Below, piece by piece: positions 52,801 through 59,682 of a DNA stretch of 64,000 bases. A program made the translations under genes and the position numbers. Location of the stretch: assembly GCF_051521505.1 (NCBI RefSeq), contig NZ_CP150356.1:9176001-9240000 (forward strand), in the 5' to 3' direction. The notes beneath the pieces are model-generated. The model did not search any database and was not told where the DNA came from. It saw only the letters and a list, made by a program, of their open reading frames with translations. This DNA is from Sorangium sp025924095 (GTDB taxonomy: Bacteria > Myxococcota_A > Polyangia > Polyangiales > Polyangiaceae). Every line of letters begins with the position of its first letter. The stretch's first letter is position 1.

Positions 52801-53572
52801 GCGCGTACTCCGCAGTGAAGCCGTCCTCGGCGTCGGCGAGGCAGTAGTCGTACGTCATGGCGTTACCGCGGCCGTCGCGGGCCTTGGTGGCGAGCCACGC
52901 GCGCGGGGCGCCGCCCAGCGCGAGCGGCTTGCCGCTGTCGCTGTGCCCATACTCGATGACGAGCCCGGACGGCATCATCGCCTCGAAAAAGAGCGCCTCG
53001 GCGGGCGCGTCCCCTTCCGCAGCGTAGTGGCCAACCACCTTGACCCTCGTGTCGGGCAGCGTCCTGTACTCGATGATCCCCGGCGCTCGCCCCACCGCGA
53101 CGAGCCGCGTGTTGTCGAGGCAGAGCGCGTCCTCCGCATCGTACCGGACGCCGCGGATCTCCCCGTCCTGGGCCAGGGTCTTCGGACACCGCGTGATCGC
53201 CGACAACCCGGCGATCGAGAACCCCGCCCCGAGGACGCCTTCGCCGGCGGCGCTGTCGTAGTGGAGCGCGAGCCGCGGCTCCACCCCCGCGCGTCCCGGG
53301 ACCGAGACGAGCGGCATGACGTATGTCGCCTCTCCCGTGCTCGTGATCGAGAACGTCCCCGCCATGGCGCCGGCAGCGACGGTCTTGACCCCCGGTGCGC
53401 GGCCGGCGCTCACGGGATCGCTCGGGGCGCGCGTCCGGCAGGCGATGGTGCTGTGAGGATGAACCGGCGGCAGCTCCGGCATGCACGTACACCCCGCCTG
53501 CGCGAGCACGCACACCATGAACATCGCGAGCGGGATCAGGGCCCGCACGACACCTCGCAGCAACAGCGCCAT
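46799..53572 (-). CDS. SpvB/Rhs polymorphic toxin with HNH nuclease tip
   Basis: A 2257-residue surface lipoprotein; I chose the ATG at 53572 because it gives a signal and lipobox ('VCVLAQAGC', Cys about 28). Then come an SpvB-like domain ('GTFSITSTGEATYVMPL', about 60-330), FG-GAP/VCBS Ca-binding repeats ('LDIDGDGLDDLVLPD', 'DYNQDGRTDILL', 'DVDGDGVPDLI'), a TcdB-middle-like part, many YD repeats and the Rhs core end 'GRFLTTDP...NPYSYVRNSPLNYVDPSG' near residue 1928. The tip of about 330 residues ends in a low-GC HNH-type nuclease: 'GLQVHEITPVKFGGSPTNLSN' and 'TQAEHAPLTTFWN'. A coupled SMI1/KNR4 gene follows. Confidence 0.9.
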   Translation of the reverse strand: MALLLRGVVRALIPLAMFMVCVLAQAGCTCMPELPPVHPHSTIACRTRAPSDPVSAGRAPGVKTVAAGAMAGTFSITSTGEATYVMPLVSVPGRAGVEPRLALHYDSAAGEGVLGAGFSIAGLSAITRCPKTLAQDGEIRGVRYDAEDALCLDNTRLVAVGRAPGIIEYRTLPDTRVKVVGHYAAEGDAPAEALFFEAMMPSGLVIEYGHSDSGKPLALGGAPRAWLATKARDGRGNAMTYDYCLADAEDGFTAEYALDEIRYTSFEGEPELDPSRAVRFVYATKEPAEVRGHYAGGMELQSALRLDEIQMLGPDNTLVRRYGFTYEVSETTRRTRLTEVEECAGDGVCKPPTRFQYSRGEAGFQRIATSVARPTSRKASPMLLDIDGDGLDDLVLPDTVAGLSTPRNPITGWLVARNRGPGADVPYPEPATLALFEDWPVVDPSFEAADPAFLQPELGTSIDYNQDGRTDILLHDVHDATDTWHVLLARPDRTFEVHDTGIRRPFPLGVRPTPPGLSLPGGAMHLADVDGDGVPDLIQCDDHSRELTLNPLDATWLVHRWKPERDGMPAGFDRAGESLEPLNGFPCEMEIQTLDLNADSKVDLVVATVLTFSDGAMFPASTWAALTRRHDGSWEVFDTKLPQIGGRVVFLDVNGDGLPDAVQSGFSYRGLRTYLNTGATFATPGVESLGPVGFIVSLAPEDLGDSLALDPAELGAQDTFFQLATPLDYNNDGMQDLLMPVPPGMLPGSSLALPSWAVLQATGARDGPTFALVDPKIPFEAAVGEAVTLAEPHGPRVGDINGDGAQDVVLPIDGGFTIFQNLAADQDLLVAVSDGMNAHEPGEPGFVPNVSVAYGHLTDASITNDTAAGDPEREGMLYVSRDDAANDCDYPRRCAVGPRRVVSGYAVNNGADRPRRFEVRYRDGRYHRLGRGFLGFGERIVVDLDTRAGTAERYDNATFDEDLEVFPFTGQVRQQRRWAPGLPGQPRPDRIELSFLDVKRTLVPTNEGASYFTLPTERRTRRAQGVVPPENGEAPTVEAYVEQVASGDGDGATILRDTLAEVTDFDAFGNVITEEVSTRDVDLTLDITRTYKNDTERWVLGQLATEQACSAAAGRSQCRLLTRTTTDYGEIDTESTDSDEGIPDTKLDVVYTRDDFGNVTGVTADDAFGHHRAWSTTYDPEGIFPETHVNAAGHTTRVELDEGLGVLVERVDPNGLVTEWRYDGFGRLGLEIRPDGTQTTIELSRTRDGGPDQDGWRVTQRTTTPGGADDTVEYDSLGRPIRWFWYGSFVEGARDELPRLMQEIAYDALGEHIARRSVPAREGTPEGELLHDAYEHDALGREVRHTTPWNAVVETDYDALRVEVTDALGHVTAVEKDPLGRPVAVTDAALGVTRYGYGPFGALHAVTDPGGAVTTTTHDAFGRVRRREDPDRGTTVSTNDGFGELVTSTDALGRVTTFEYDPLGRPRARLDEHGAERRTTTWIWDTAANGIGKLEALASPDGQKTYTYNAESNLETVTLRIDGESAALESRLDYDEFGRVETITYPTPAGAAPFVVAHDHDAHGHVLAVRDAATRSAYWRLTDVDSAGRYREEAFGNGTVTERSYFADKQRLESLVTRRGTAEVQDLSYDYDARRSLTLRTDALQPTHRTERFRHDALERLTCAYFSATDSASVPCALRYEIAPDGNLTFKSDVGTLAYDDPLHPHAVTGAGTDRFSYDAVGHQIARPGGVTVRYTPFDLPETITQGASTVSFAYDGDQQRIRKTTPDKETLYFGDLYERVTEAAAGSAEHRYHVHSPERLVAIVTRGGAAAGTRYVHVDHLGSVDALTDEDGDVVERRSYDPFGQRRDPVWGQPVPASFSSETTRGFTGHEGDDELGLVNMKGRMFDPRIGRFLTTDPIVQAPLSGQSWNPYSYVRNSPLNYVDPSGFQEEPQAAGGLPISAVHGSDGVVTPCVRGCSVTIQGVRPARPNRESVTVIAASPSREPLEVGATTAPVDVGTTGTSSGYVPQPVTVSPEHAGAGGPGTIVGQTLLGAAEGTGDLGFGIARSLVLNALTFGIYGGYELGGALWQGYEQDGILGALNAVNPLFHIGQGAADTALAIDRGDYRAAGAAGTRSVILAAATVFGMGRGLGALAEESVAAAGAARAGAKALPEGSFSIVDWTGYPAGAPRPSGPFRLLSGAEYAEARSAANYANQALHAADPTLRGLQVHEITPVKFGGSPTNLSNKIAVTQAEHAPLTTFWNRIRIHIEGGANK
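50092..50152 (-). repeat. Source copy of the 61-bp rhs fragment at 46277-46337
   Basis: An internal piece of the rhs gene whose near-identical copy lies beside the DUF416 gene. Here it is an intact part of the YD-repeat region. Confidence 0.8.
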
Positions 53573-53799
53573 CGCGGCCTCCCTCGCGCAAGGAGCGCAT
53601 GGATATCTCGCGCACGTCAAGCGCCGCCCGAATACCTGCGTTCGGCGGAGATGCGGTCTCTCTGGGACGGAGGCTTCGATCAGCTGATCGGCCTGCGCCC
53701 CTTGGCTCGTCAGCGCACTGGAGCGAGAGGAACGGCAAGAGCGCTCGACCGGGAGCCCCGAAGAGAGCAAGAATGCGCTGGCGGCGAGGGCGCCGTGCT

Positions 53800-54009
53800 G
53801 CCCAGGAAGCGGACGGCGCCGTCCAGGAGCCGGGCCGCGCCGTCCAGGAAGCGGACGGCACCGTCCAGGAACCGGGCCGCGCCGTCCAGGAAACGAGCGG
53901 CGCCGTCCAGGAAACGAGCGGCGCCGTCCAGGAAACGAGCGGCGCCGTCCAGGAACCGGGCCCGGCCGTCCAGGAACCGGGCGGCACCGTCCAGGAATCC
54001 GGCGCGCCG
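53800..54009. repeat. 21-bp tandem repeat upstream of the rhs gene
   Basis: The octamer GTCCAGGA recurs exactly every 21 bases at 53821, 53842, 53863, 53884, 53905, 53926, 53947, 53968 and 53989, with a degenerate tenth copy near 53800. Three consecutive units (ggcgccgtccaggaaacgagc) are identical. All frames on both strands stay open through it (A-V-Q-E-T-S-G on plus; F-L-D-G-A-A-R on minus), but no gene is otherwise supported. It lies 230-440 bp before the rhs start, where it may be part of the promoter region. Confidence 0.85.
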
Positions 54010-54120
54010 TCTGCTGCATCCAGTCAACGCGCACGCCTTCACGGCGCCATCGGCGCTCGTCCCGGTCCCGTCGCTCGTCCAGGACACGCCCGCGCTCCCC
54101 GCGGCCATGGCGGTCCATGA

Positions 54121-54390
54121 CGCGCGAGCTCGGCCACGTCGCGGGCGTCGGACAGCTCGGCCGCGTCGCGCATCCTCTTTCTCGCGAGCAACGGCAGCAC
54201 CCGCTTCTATCGCGACTGCGACGCGCTCCTCTCCCGCTATCCCCAGCGCCTCCTGGCCTACCGGATCGAGGTCTCGGGCGACGCGCTGGGTGAGAAGCTC
54301 ACGGGGAGCGCAAGGATGATCCGGAGCGTGCTCGTCCTCGACAAGAAGGTTGCCGCCAGAGCGCTGCTCGCCCTGCTCCCGCCGGGCTGA
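54121..54390 (+). pseudogene. Possible gene remnant without a start codon
   Basis: This frame is open from a TGA just before 54121 to a TGA at 54388 and has natural composition: 'ILFLASNGSTRFYRDCDALL', 'QRLLAYRIEVSGDALGEKL' and 'RSVLVLDKKVAARALLALL'. It has no ATG or GTG near the N-terminus, and no ribosome site. It looks like the 3' end of a truncated gene. I do not recognise the family. Confidence 0.35.
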
Positions 54391-54502
54391 CGCCCCGCTC
54401 CCGCCGGGTCGACGCCCGGCGGCGCCACGGCACGCTCCAGCGCAGCGCGTCCACGATCTGCGCGGCGCTTGCGTGCAGGCAGCGCCTTCAGCGCGGCATC
54501 CT

Positions 54503-54554
54503 GGAGGGGCGCGCCTCCGCGCTTGGAGGTCATGGCCTCCAGGCCATAGCCTCC
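54503..54554. promoter_or_regulatory. Two adjacent hairpins in the leader of a lipoprotein gene
   Basis: GGAGGGGCGCGCCTCC (54503-54518) is self-complementary at its ends. GGAGG-tc-ATGGCC (54525-54537) pairs with GGCCAT-ag-CCTCC (54542-54554) around a 4-base loop. They lie about 180 bases before the ATG at 54731 and could be the terminator of an upstream transcript or a leader element. Confidence 0.4.
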
Positions 54555-54730
54555 ACACCGGCGCCTGGAGCATTCTAGCAACAGTGTTGGCGTGCTCCCA
54601 TTCCGGCGCTCGCTCCACGAGCGCCCCCTCAAGATCGCCGGAAATCCGCGCCCACCGCACCGGCACGCAGCGTGCTCAGGAGGAAGGACAGCCCGTCGAA
54701 CAATCAATCCCCGACCGGAGAGAACCCATC

Positions 54731-55585
54731 ATGAAATCGACCGCAGCCATCCTCGGCAGCCTCGTTGTCCCCTTCGCCCTCGTCGGTTGCCTCTCGGACT
54801 CCGAACCTCACGAAGAGGGGCTCATGGACGTCGAGGAGGCCGCCGCCTTCCCCGAGGCGGCCCGCGCCCCGGCGGAGGCGCAGCCGTCCGAAGGCATCGG
54901 CGCGCGGAACACCGCGCCGGCCGCGGCCGCCCTCGCCCAGCAGACGCTGAGCCCCGTCGGGAAGTCTGGCGCAGAGATCGCGGTCAGCTCCGGCGGCGCG
55001 CAGCCCCTCGTCCTCCTCCAGCTCCCGATCGTCAACCTGCTTTATAACCCCGGCTTCGAGAACGCGCAGGCCGGCATCCCGTCGGGCTTCATCGATCATG
55101 GCAACGCCAGCGCCTCATGGTTCGCCGGCTGGGGCACCGCGGCGGACTCCTGGCCTGCCACGAGCAATGACCTGAACTACGGCGCCATCGCGACATGGCT
55201 CAAGACCGACGTCGTGCACACGCCCAACAGGCGCAGCCTCCTCGTGTCCGCGACGACGACCCACGGCGGCATCGCCCAGCAGTACTGGACAGCCGCCAGC
55301 CCGCCGCCGAACAACGCTTACCTGCGGTTCAGCGTCTGGGTCTATACCGTGACCGGTCAGGTGACGATCGGGCTCGGCAGCGGCGGGACGGGTTATACCA
55401 CCAGGACCTCGACCCAGACCGGAAAGTGGGAGTACCTCCAGACCTGCGGCACGTCGCTCAACAACGAGGTCTATATCTACACGATCGGCGGGCCGGCCGT
55501 GTACTACGTGGATGACGCGAACGTGTCGGCGACGCCTTCGCGCCTCCTCGACCAGTATTGCACGCCCGGCGCCGTCGTCTTCTGA
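54731..55585 (+). CDS. Lipoprotein with carbohydrate-binding-like domain
   Basis: The ATG at 54731 follows 'gaccggagagaaccc' and gives 284 residues. The signal ends 'PFALVGC' (Cys about 19). An Ala/Glu-rich spacer leads to a jelly-roll domain from about 95: 'LPIVNLLYNPGFENAQAGIPSGF' is the usual start of a CBM_4_9-like module, and 'GKWEYLQTCGTSLNNEVYIYTIGGPAVYYVDDANVS' order its end. Likely surface-exposed glycan binding. It converges on another lipoprotein gene; the short gap (55586-55740) has no clear hairpin. Confidence 0.75.
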   Translation: MKSTAAILGSLVVPFALVGCLSDSEPHEEGLMDVEEAAAFPEAARAPAEAQPSEGIGARNTAPAAAALAQQTLSPVGKSGAEIAVSSGGAQPLVLLQLPIVNLLYNPGFENAQAGIPSGFIDHGNASASWFAGWGTAADSWPATSNDLNYGAIATWLKTDVVHTPNRRSLLVSATTTHGGIAQQYWTAASPPPNNAYLRFSVWVYTVTGQVTIGLGSGGTGYTTRTSTQTGKWEYLQTCGTSLNNEVYIYTIGGPAVYYVDDANVSATPSRLLDQYCTPGAVVF

Positions 55586-55740
55586 TCCACGCCTCCGCCG
55601 CTCGGCTCGCGACCCCGAGCAAGCCGGCGTCAAGAGGTCGTGGGGGTCTTGCTGGTGCTCACATGGTCTCCATCCGCTCGCGCGTGAGCGGGCCGGCTCG
55701 TGGAAAACCTGAGCTCCACGCCGCGCCGCTGCTGCATCGC

Positions 55741-56511
55741 TCAGTCGCTGCAGCACGGCGCCCCGCCGGGGGCGCCGCAGGTCGCCGGATCGTCGCTGCA
55801 CGGCAGCCCCCAGGCCTCGGTGGCGCCGAGGACGACCTCCACCTGCGCCGCGTGCTTCGTCGAGCCGTCGTCGTCGCGCGCCTCGGCCGCGAGGATCACG
55901 TGGGTCCCCTCCGCGAGCACTTCGGCCGGAGCCCACTGCCTTCCGGGGAGGAACGCAATGAGCCCGAACGCGCGCGGGAACTCCCCGGGGCTGAGCTCGA
56001 TCATCCCCTCCTGCGGCACGCCCGACGGGAAGAGGTCCCCGGTTGCAGGGTCCTTGACGCTGTACCGCACGCGGACCCTCGCGCCGCAATCGCTGCATCC
56101 GACAGCGAACCAGAGGTGGTATCCCCCCTGGGGCCCGGCCATCACCGGGAGCGTGGCGCCATCCTCGATGCTCTCGAAGCAGCTCTCGCCGGTCCCGATC
56201 TCGAACACCGCGGGCTCGTCCGGCAGGCGGCACCCGCCGCCACCGCCTACCCCCGTGGAGCTGCCGCCACCGCCTTCCCCTGTGGAGCCGCCAGCGCCCG
56301 CTCCATTCGAGCTGCCGCCGCCACCCGCGCCGGTCGAGGCGCTGTCGACGCTCCCCTCGCCGGTGGAGCTACTCCCGCCACCCTCGCCGGCGGAGCCGCC
56401 ACCGCCCATCGAGCCCGCCTCGACGCTCGAGCTACAGTGGAGACACAGCAGCGCAAGGGTGAACACGGGAGTCGCTCGCCAGCGGGTCAATGCGCGAAGA
56501 AAAGATCTCAT
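55741..56511 (-). CDS. Lipoprotein with Gly/Ser repeat linker
   Basis: The ATG at 56511 gives 256 residues. The signal ends 'LALLCLHC' (Cys about 24). A striking linker of 'GGGGSAGEGGGSSSTGEG' type repeats (to about 92) precedes a small beta domain ('YHLWFAVGCSDCGARVRVRYSVKDP', 'GTHVILAAEARDDDG') and a Cys-rich C-terminus ('CGAPGGAPCC'). This is the common myxobacterial surface-lipoprotein layout. The binding target is unknown. Confidence 0.75.
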   Translation of the reverse strand: MRSFLRALTRWRATPVFTLALLCLHCSSSVEAGSMGGGGSAGEGGGSSSTGEGSVDSASTGAGGGGSSNGAGAGGSTGEGGGGSSTGVGGGGGCRLPDEPAVFEIGTGESCFESIEDGATLPVMAGPQGGYHLWFAVGCSDCGARVRVRYSVKDPATGDLFPSGVPQEGMIELSPGEFPRAFGLIAFLPGRQWAPAEVLAEGTHVILAAEARDDDGSTKHAAQVEVVLGATEAWGLPCSDDPATCGAPGGAPCCSD

Positions 56512-56734
56512 GGGGAGCACCTGGAACACGCGAGAGCGCTGTAGAGGGGAAAACCGGAGCGCCTCCTCCTTGAGGCGCAATGTCCCGGAGGGCCGCGGCG
56601 GACTCGACGCGAGCGTCGACCCTGGCAGCCTTGGCAGCAACCGTTCCATCGCCGCTCCGCGAAATTTGGGGGCTTTCTCGAGCGCGCTCGCCGGCGCGCT
56701 GCGCCACGTGTGCCAGGCGCAGACAGCTCTGGCA

Positions 56735-56769
56735 GGCCGCGGAAGCGGCCGCCCTGAGCGCTCACGAGC
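56735..56769 (+). repeat. 35-bp sequence identical to 44307-44341
   Basis: Exact copy of the stretch at the end of the sigma54 activator gene, here spanning the stop codon of the kinase-ATPase gene, which runs on the opposite strand. Confidence 0.8.
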
Positions 56770-59632
56770 TGGACGAGAGGGCGGCGCCCCCCTGGCTCCG
56801 CGGGCCGGTCGCCCCCTCCCGGATCCCGCGGAGCGCCGCCTCGACGTCCCGCTCGGCGCCGAGGGCGAGCCCCCGCTCCGCGAGCGCGCTCGCCGCGACC
56901 GAGTCGCTCCCGGCGAGCGCCTGCTCGGCCGCGTCCAGGTAGAACTCCACCGCGAGCCGCGACTCGCCGCCCCGCTCGAAATGCTCGGCGAGCACCTTCG
57001 CGTCGTGCTCCCCCGCCTGCAGGAGCCACTCGGCCGCGAGCCTGTGGCCGAGCGCGCGATCGTGCTCCGGGAGCATCGCGTAGCAGCCGTCGCGGATGAG
57101 CGCGTGCCGGAACGCGTACTCCTCCTGGTCCGCGAAGCGGCTCTGCTCGCGCCGCTCGAGGAGCTCGCGCTGGAGCATCCAGGGCAGCCAGTCCACCGCG
57201 AGCGTCGAGCCGCGGGCGTCGCCGAGCAGCGCGAGCGCCCCCTGCTTCCAGAACGTCTCGCCGAAGACGCTCGCCGCCCGGAGCAGCCGCCTCGCCTCCG
57301 GAGGGATCGCCTCGAGCCTCGCCTCGACCATGCCCAGGATCGTCTCCGGCAGCCTGTCCGCCCGCCCCTCCGCGACCGCCCGGATGAGCTCCTCCAGATA
57401 GAAGGCGTTGCCGCTCGCGCGCTCGACGAGGCGCGCCACCTCCGAGGGCGGGAACCCGTCGCCGAGCATCTGCCGCACGAGCTCCTCGGCGGCGCGGCGC
57501 GGCAGCGCGCCGAGCGTCATCTCGTGGAGCTCGCTGCCCTCCCAGAGGACGGGGAAGGCCTTGCGCACCTCGACGCGCGCCAGGTAGAGCACCGCGAACG
57601 GCCGGTCGCGGAGCTCCCGGAGCACCCGCGCGATGAGCTTGAGCGACGCCGCGTCGCCCCACTGGATGTCCTCGAGCACGAGCAGGTACGGCCCCGCCGC
57701 GCACGCCGCCTCCATGAAGTCGAGGTAGGCGAGCGGGATCTGGTCGGCCATCAGGGCCGGGCTCCGCCGCGCCTCCTGGAACCTCGGATCGGCCTCGCTC
57801 GGGAACGGCGTGCCGACGATCTCGCCGAGGAAGGCGGCGATCCGCGTCGTCTGACCCGGCCCGAGCGCCGGGGCGCGCGCGACGAGCGAGAGGAGCCGCT
57901 CGCGCTGCGCCGGGGCGGGCTCGCCCCCGGTGATCCCGGCCGCGCCCCGGAGCGCGGAGCCGAGGAGCGAGAACGGCGACCCGGCGCTCAGCGAGTCGCC
58001 GCGACCGACCGCGATGGTGAGGTCGGGGTGCCGCTCCCGCAGGACCTCGATGAGCTCGAAGCGCAGGCGGGATTTGCCGATCCCGGGCGGCCCGGTGATC
58101 ACGATGGCGCGCGGCTCGGGCCCGCCGAAGCTGTCTTCCAGGAGCTCACGCAGGTTCCGGAGCTCCCTGTCGCGGCCGACGTAGGGGCTCGGCTTTCCGA
58201 TGAGCGTCCGCGCCGACCGGCCGACCTCGCGCTCCTGCAGCAGGAAGAACGTGCCGGACCGCGCCGCCTCGATCTCGAAGCGCGCGTCGAGCAGCGCCCG
58301 GGTCACGTCGTCGATCCGCACCGGATCGGGCCTCTTTTCCGGGCGCGCCCACGCCTCGCGCTCGGCGAGGGCGAGCAGCGCGGCCGCGCGGTCCATGACG
58401 GGCCCGACCGGCAAGCGGCCCGTGTGCTCGGCCCGGCCGGTCGCGAGCACGACCGAGGCGTCCGGCAAGACCTGGCCGAGCGTCAGCGCGCACCGCGCCG
58501 CGCGCGCGGCCTGCTCGACCGCGTCGCCCACGCCGGTGATCGACAGCACGATCGTCCCGTCGGCGAGCGCGTCCACCCGCGCCCCGAACGGCTGCGCGCT
58601 CGCGTGGAGCTTCCTCGTGAGATCTCCCGGCATGGCGGCGACGACGAGCGTGCTGGCCGAGCCGTCGGAGGCGGCCGGGTGCAGCTCCTTCGCGGCCACC
58701 ATCGAGAGCAGCCGGAGCTCGCCCGTCGTGATCGCCTCGTACAGCACCGACGGCGCGGCCAGGCCGCTGCTCGGATCGCGCTCGAGGGCCTCGAGCGCCT
58801 CGAGCACGGCCGAGCCGTCGCGCGGCCGCTGCTCCGGGTCCTTCGCGAGCATGCGGGCGACGAAGTCGTCGAGCTCCTGCGGCAGGTCGGGCCGCAGGTG
58901 CCGCACGCGCGGCGGGTCCTCCATGAGGAGCTTGGCGAGGAGGGCCATGACGTGCTGACCCTGGAACGCCGGCCTGCCGGTGAGGCACTCGAAGACCACC
59001 GCGCCGAGCGAGAAGATGTCGGCCCGCGCGTCGAGGCGGTCGCGGTCGCCGGTGGCCTGCTCCGGGGCCATGTAGCCCGGTGTCCCCATCACCGAGCCGG
59101 TCCGCGTGAGCGCGCCGATGGTGCGCTTCATCCGGGCGATGCCGAAGTCGAGCACCTTGAGGCCGGCGACCTCGCCGCCGACGAGCAGGAGGTTGCCCGG
59201 CTTGATGTCGCGATGGACGATGCCCCGCGCGTGCGCCGCCCCGAGCGCCTCGGCGGTCGCGCGGAGCAGGGCGAGGCTCTCCTCGAGGTCGAGCTTCTGG
59301 CGGGCGAGGCGCTGCGCGAGGCTCTCTCCGTCGAGCCACTCCATGGCGAGGTAGGGCACCCCGTCGGGGGTGATGCCGTGGGCCACGTGCCGGACGATCC
59401 GCGGGTGATCGAGCTCGGCGAGGATCCGGGCCTCGTGCTCGAAGCGGTGCGAGGCGCTGCGGTCGGGCTGGCCGAGGAGCTTCAGCGCGACCGGCGCCCC
59501 GGTGGCCCGGTCGACGGCGCGGTAGATCGTCCCCATCCCGCCGGAGGCCGCGACGCGCTCGATCTCGAAGCGGCTGTCGATGACCTCTCCCGGGCGCATG
59601 AGGCGGAGGATGCACCGGCGTCGAGCCGCCAT
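56762..59632 (-). CDS. Ser/Thr protein kinase fused to a cyclase-like region and AAA ATPase
   Basis: A 956-residue protein (start at 59632 or at 59599, 11 codons later). Residues about 18-280 are a PknB-type kinase: 'GGMGTIYRAVD', 'VALKLL', catalytic 'IVHRDIKPGNLLL', 'DFGIARM' and 'GTPGYMAPEQATG'. Residues about 300-480 resemble a degenerate nucleotide-cyclase-like domain. At about 510-530 'YVGRDRELRNLRELL' starts an AAA_16 ATPase with Walker A 'GPPGIGKS' and Walker B 'LLVLEDIQWGD'. The helical repeat region that usually follows is cut short after about 100 residues. Such multidomain kinases are signalling hubs in myxobacteria. The C-terminal end falls in a 35-bp repeat. Confidence 0.85.
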   Translation of the reverse strand: MAARRRCILRLMRPGEVIDSRFEIERVAASGGMGTIYRAVDRATGAPVALKLLGQPDRSASHRFEHEARILAELDHPRIVRHVAHGITPDGVPYLAMEWLDGESLAQRLARQKLDLEESLALLRATAEALGAAHARGIVHRDIKPGNLLLVGGEVAGLKVLDFGIARMKRTIGALTRTGSVMGTPGYMAPEQATGDRDRLDARADIFSLGAVVFECLTGRPAFQGQHVMALLAKLLMEDPPRVRHLRPDLPQELDDFVARMLAKDPEQRPRDGSAVLEALEALERDPSSGLAAPSVLYEAITTGELRLLSMVAAKELHPAASDGSASTLVVAAMPGDLTRKLHASAQPFGARVDALADGTIVLSITGVGDAVEQAARAARCALTLGQVLPDASVVLATGRAEHTGRLPVGPVMDRAAALLALAEREAWARPEKRPDPVRIDDVTRALLDARFEIEAARSGTFFLLQEREVGRSARTLIGKPSPYVGRDRELRNLRELLEDSFGGPEPRAIVITGPPGIGKSRLRFELIEVLRERHPDLTIAVGRGDSLSAGSPFSLLGSALRGAAGITGGEPAPAQRERLLSLVARAPALGPGQTTRIAAFLGEIVGTPFPSEADPRFQEARRSPALMADQIPLAYLDFMEAACAAGPYLLVLEDIQWGDAASLKLIARVLRELRDRPFAVLYLARVEVRKAFPVLWEGSELHEMTLGALPRRAAEELVRQMLGDGFPPSEVARLVERASGNAFYLEELIRAVAEGRADRLPETILGMVEARLEAIPPEARRLLRAASVFGETFWKQGALALLGDARGSTLAVDWLPWMLQRELLERREQSRFADQEEYAFRHALIRDGCYAMLPEHDRALGHRLAAEWLLQAGEHDAKVLAEHFERGGESRLAVEFYLDAAEQALAGSDSVAASALAERGLALGAERDVEAALRGIREGATGPRSQGGAALSSSS

Positions 59633-59682
59633 CAACGGTCCGGCGGCGGGGGCGGCTCGTGTGCGCCTCGCCCCCACGCGCC

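Noticed and set aside
53599..54120. Plus-strand frame encoding A-V-Q-E-T-S-G repeats
   Set aside because: The repeat is equally open on both strands, there is no ribosome site, and the flanking residues have no natural composition, so I list it only as a DNA repeat.
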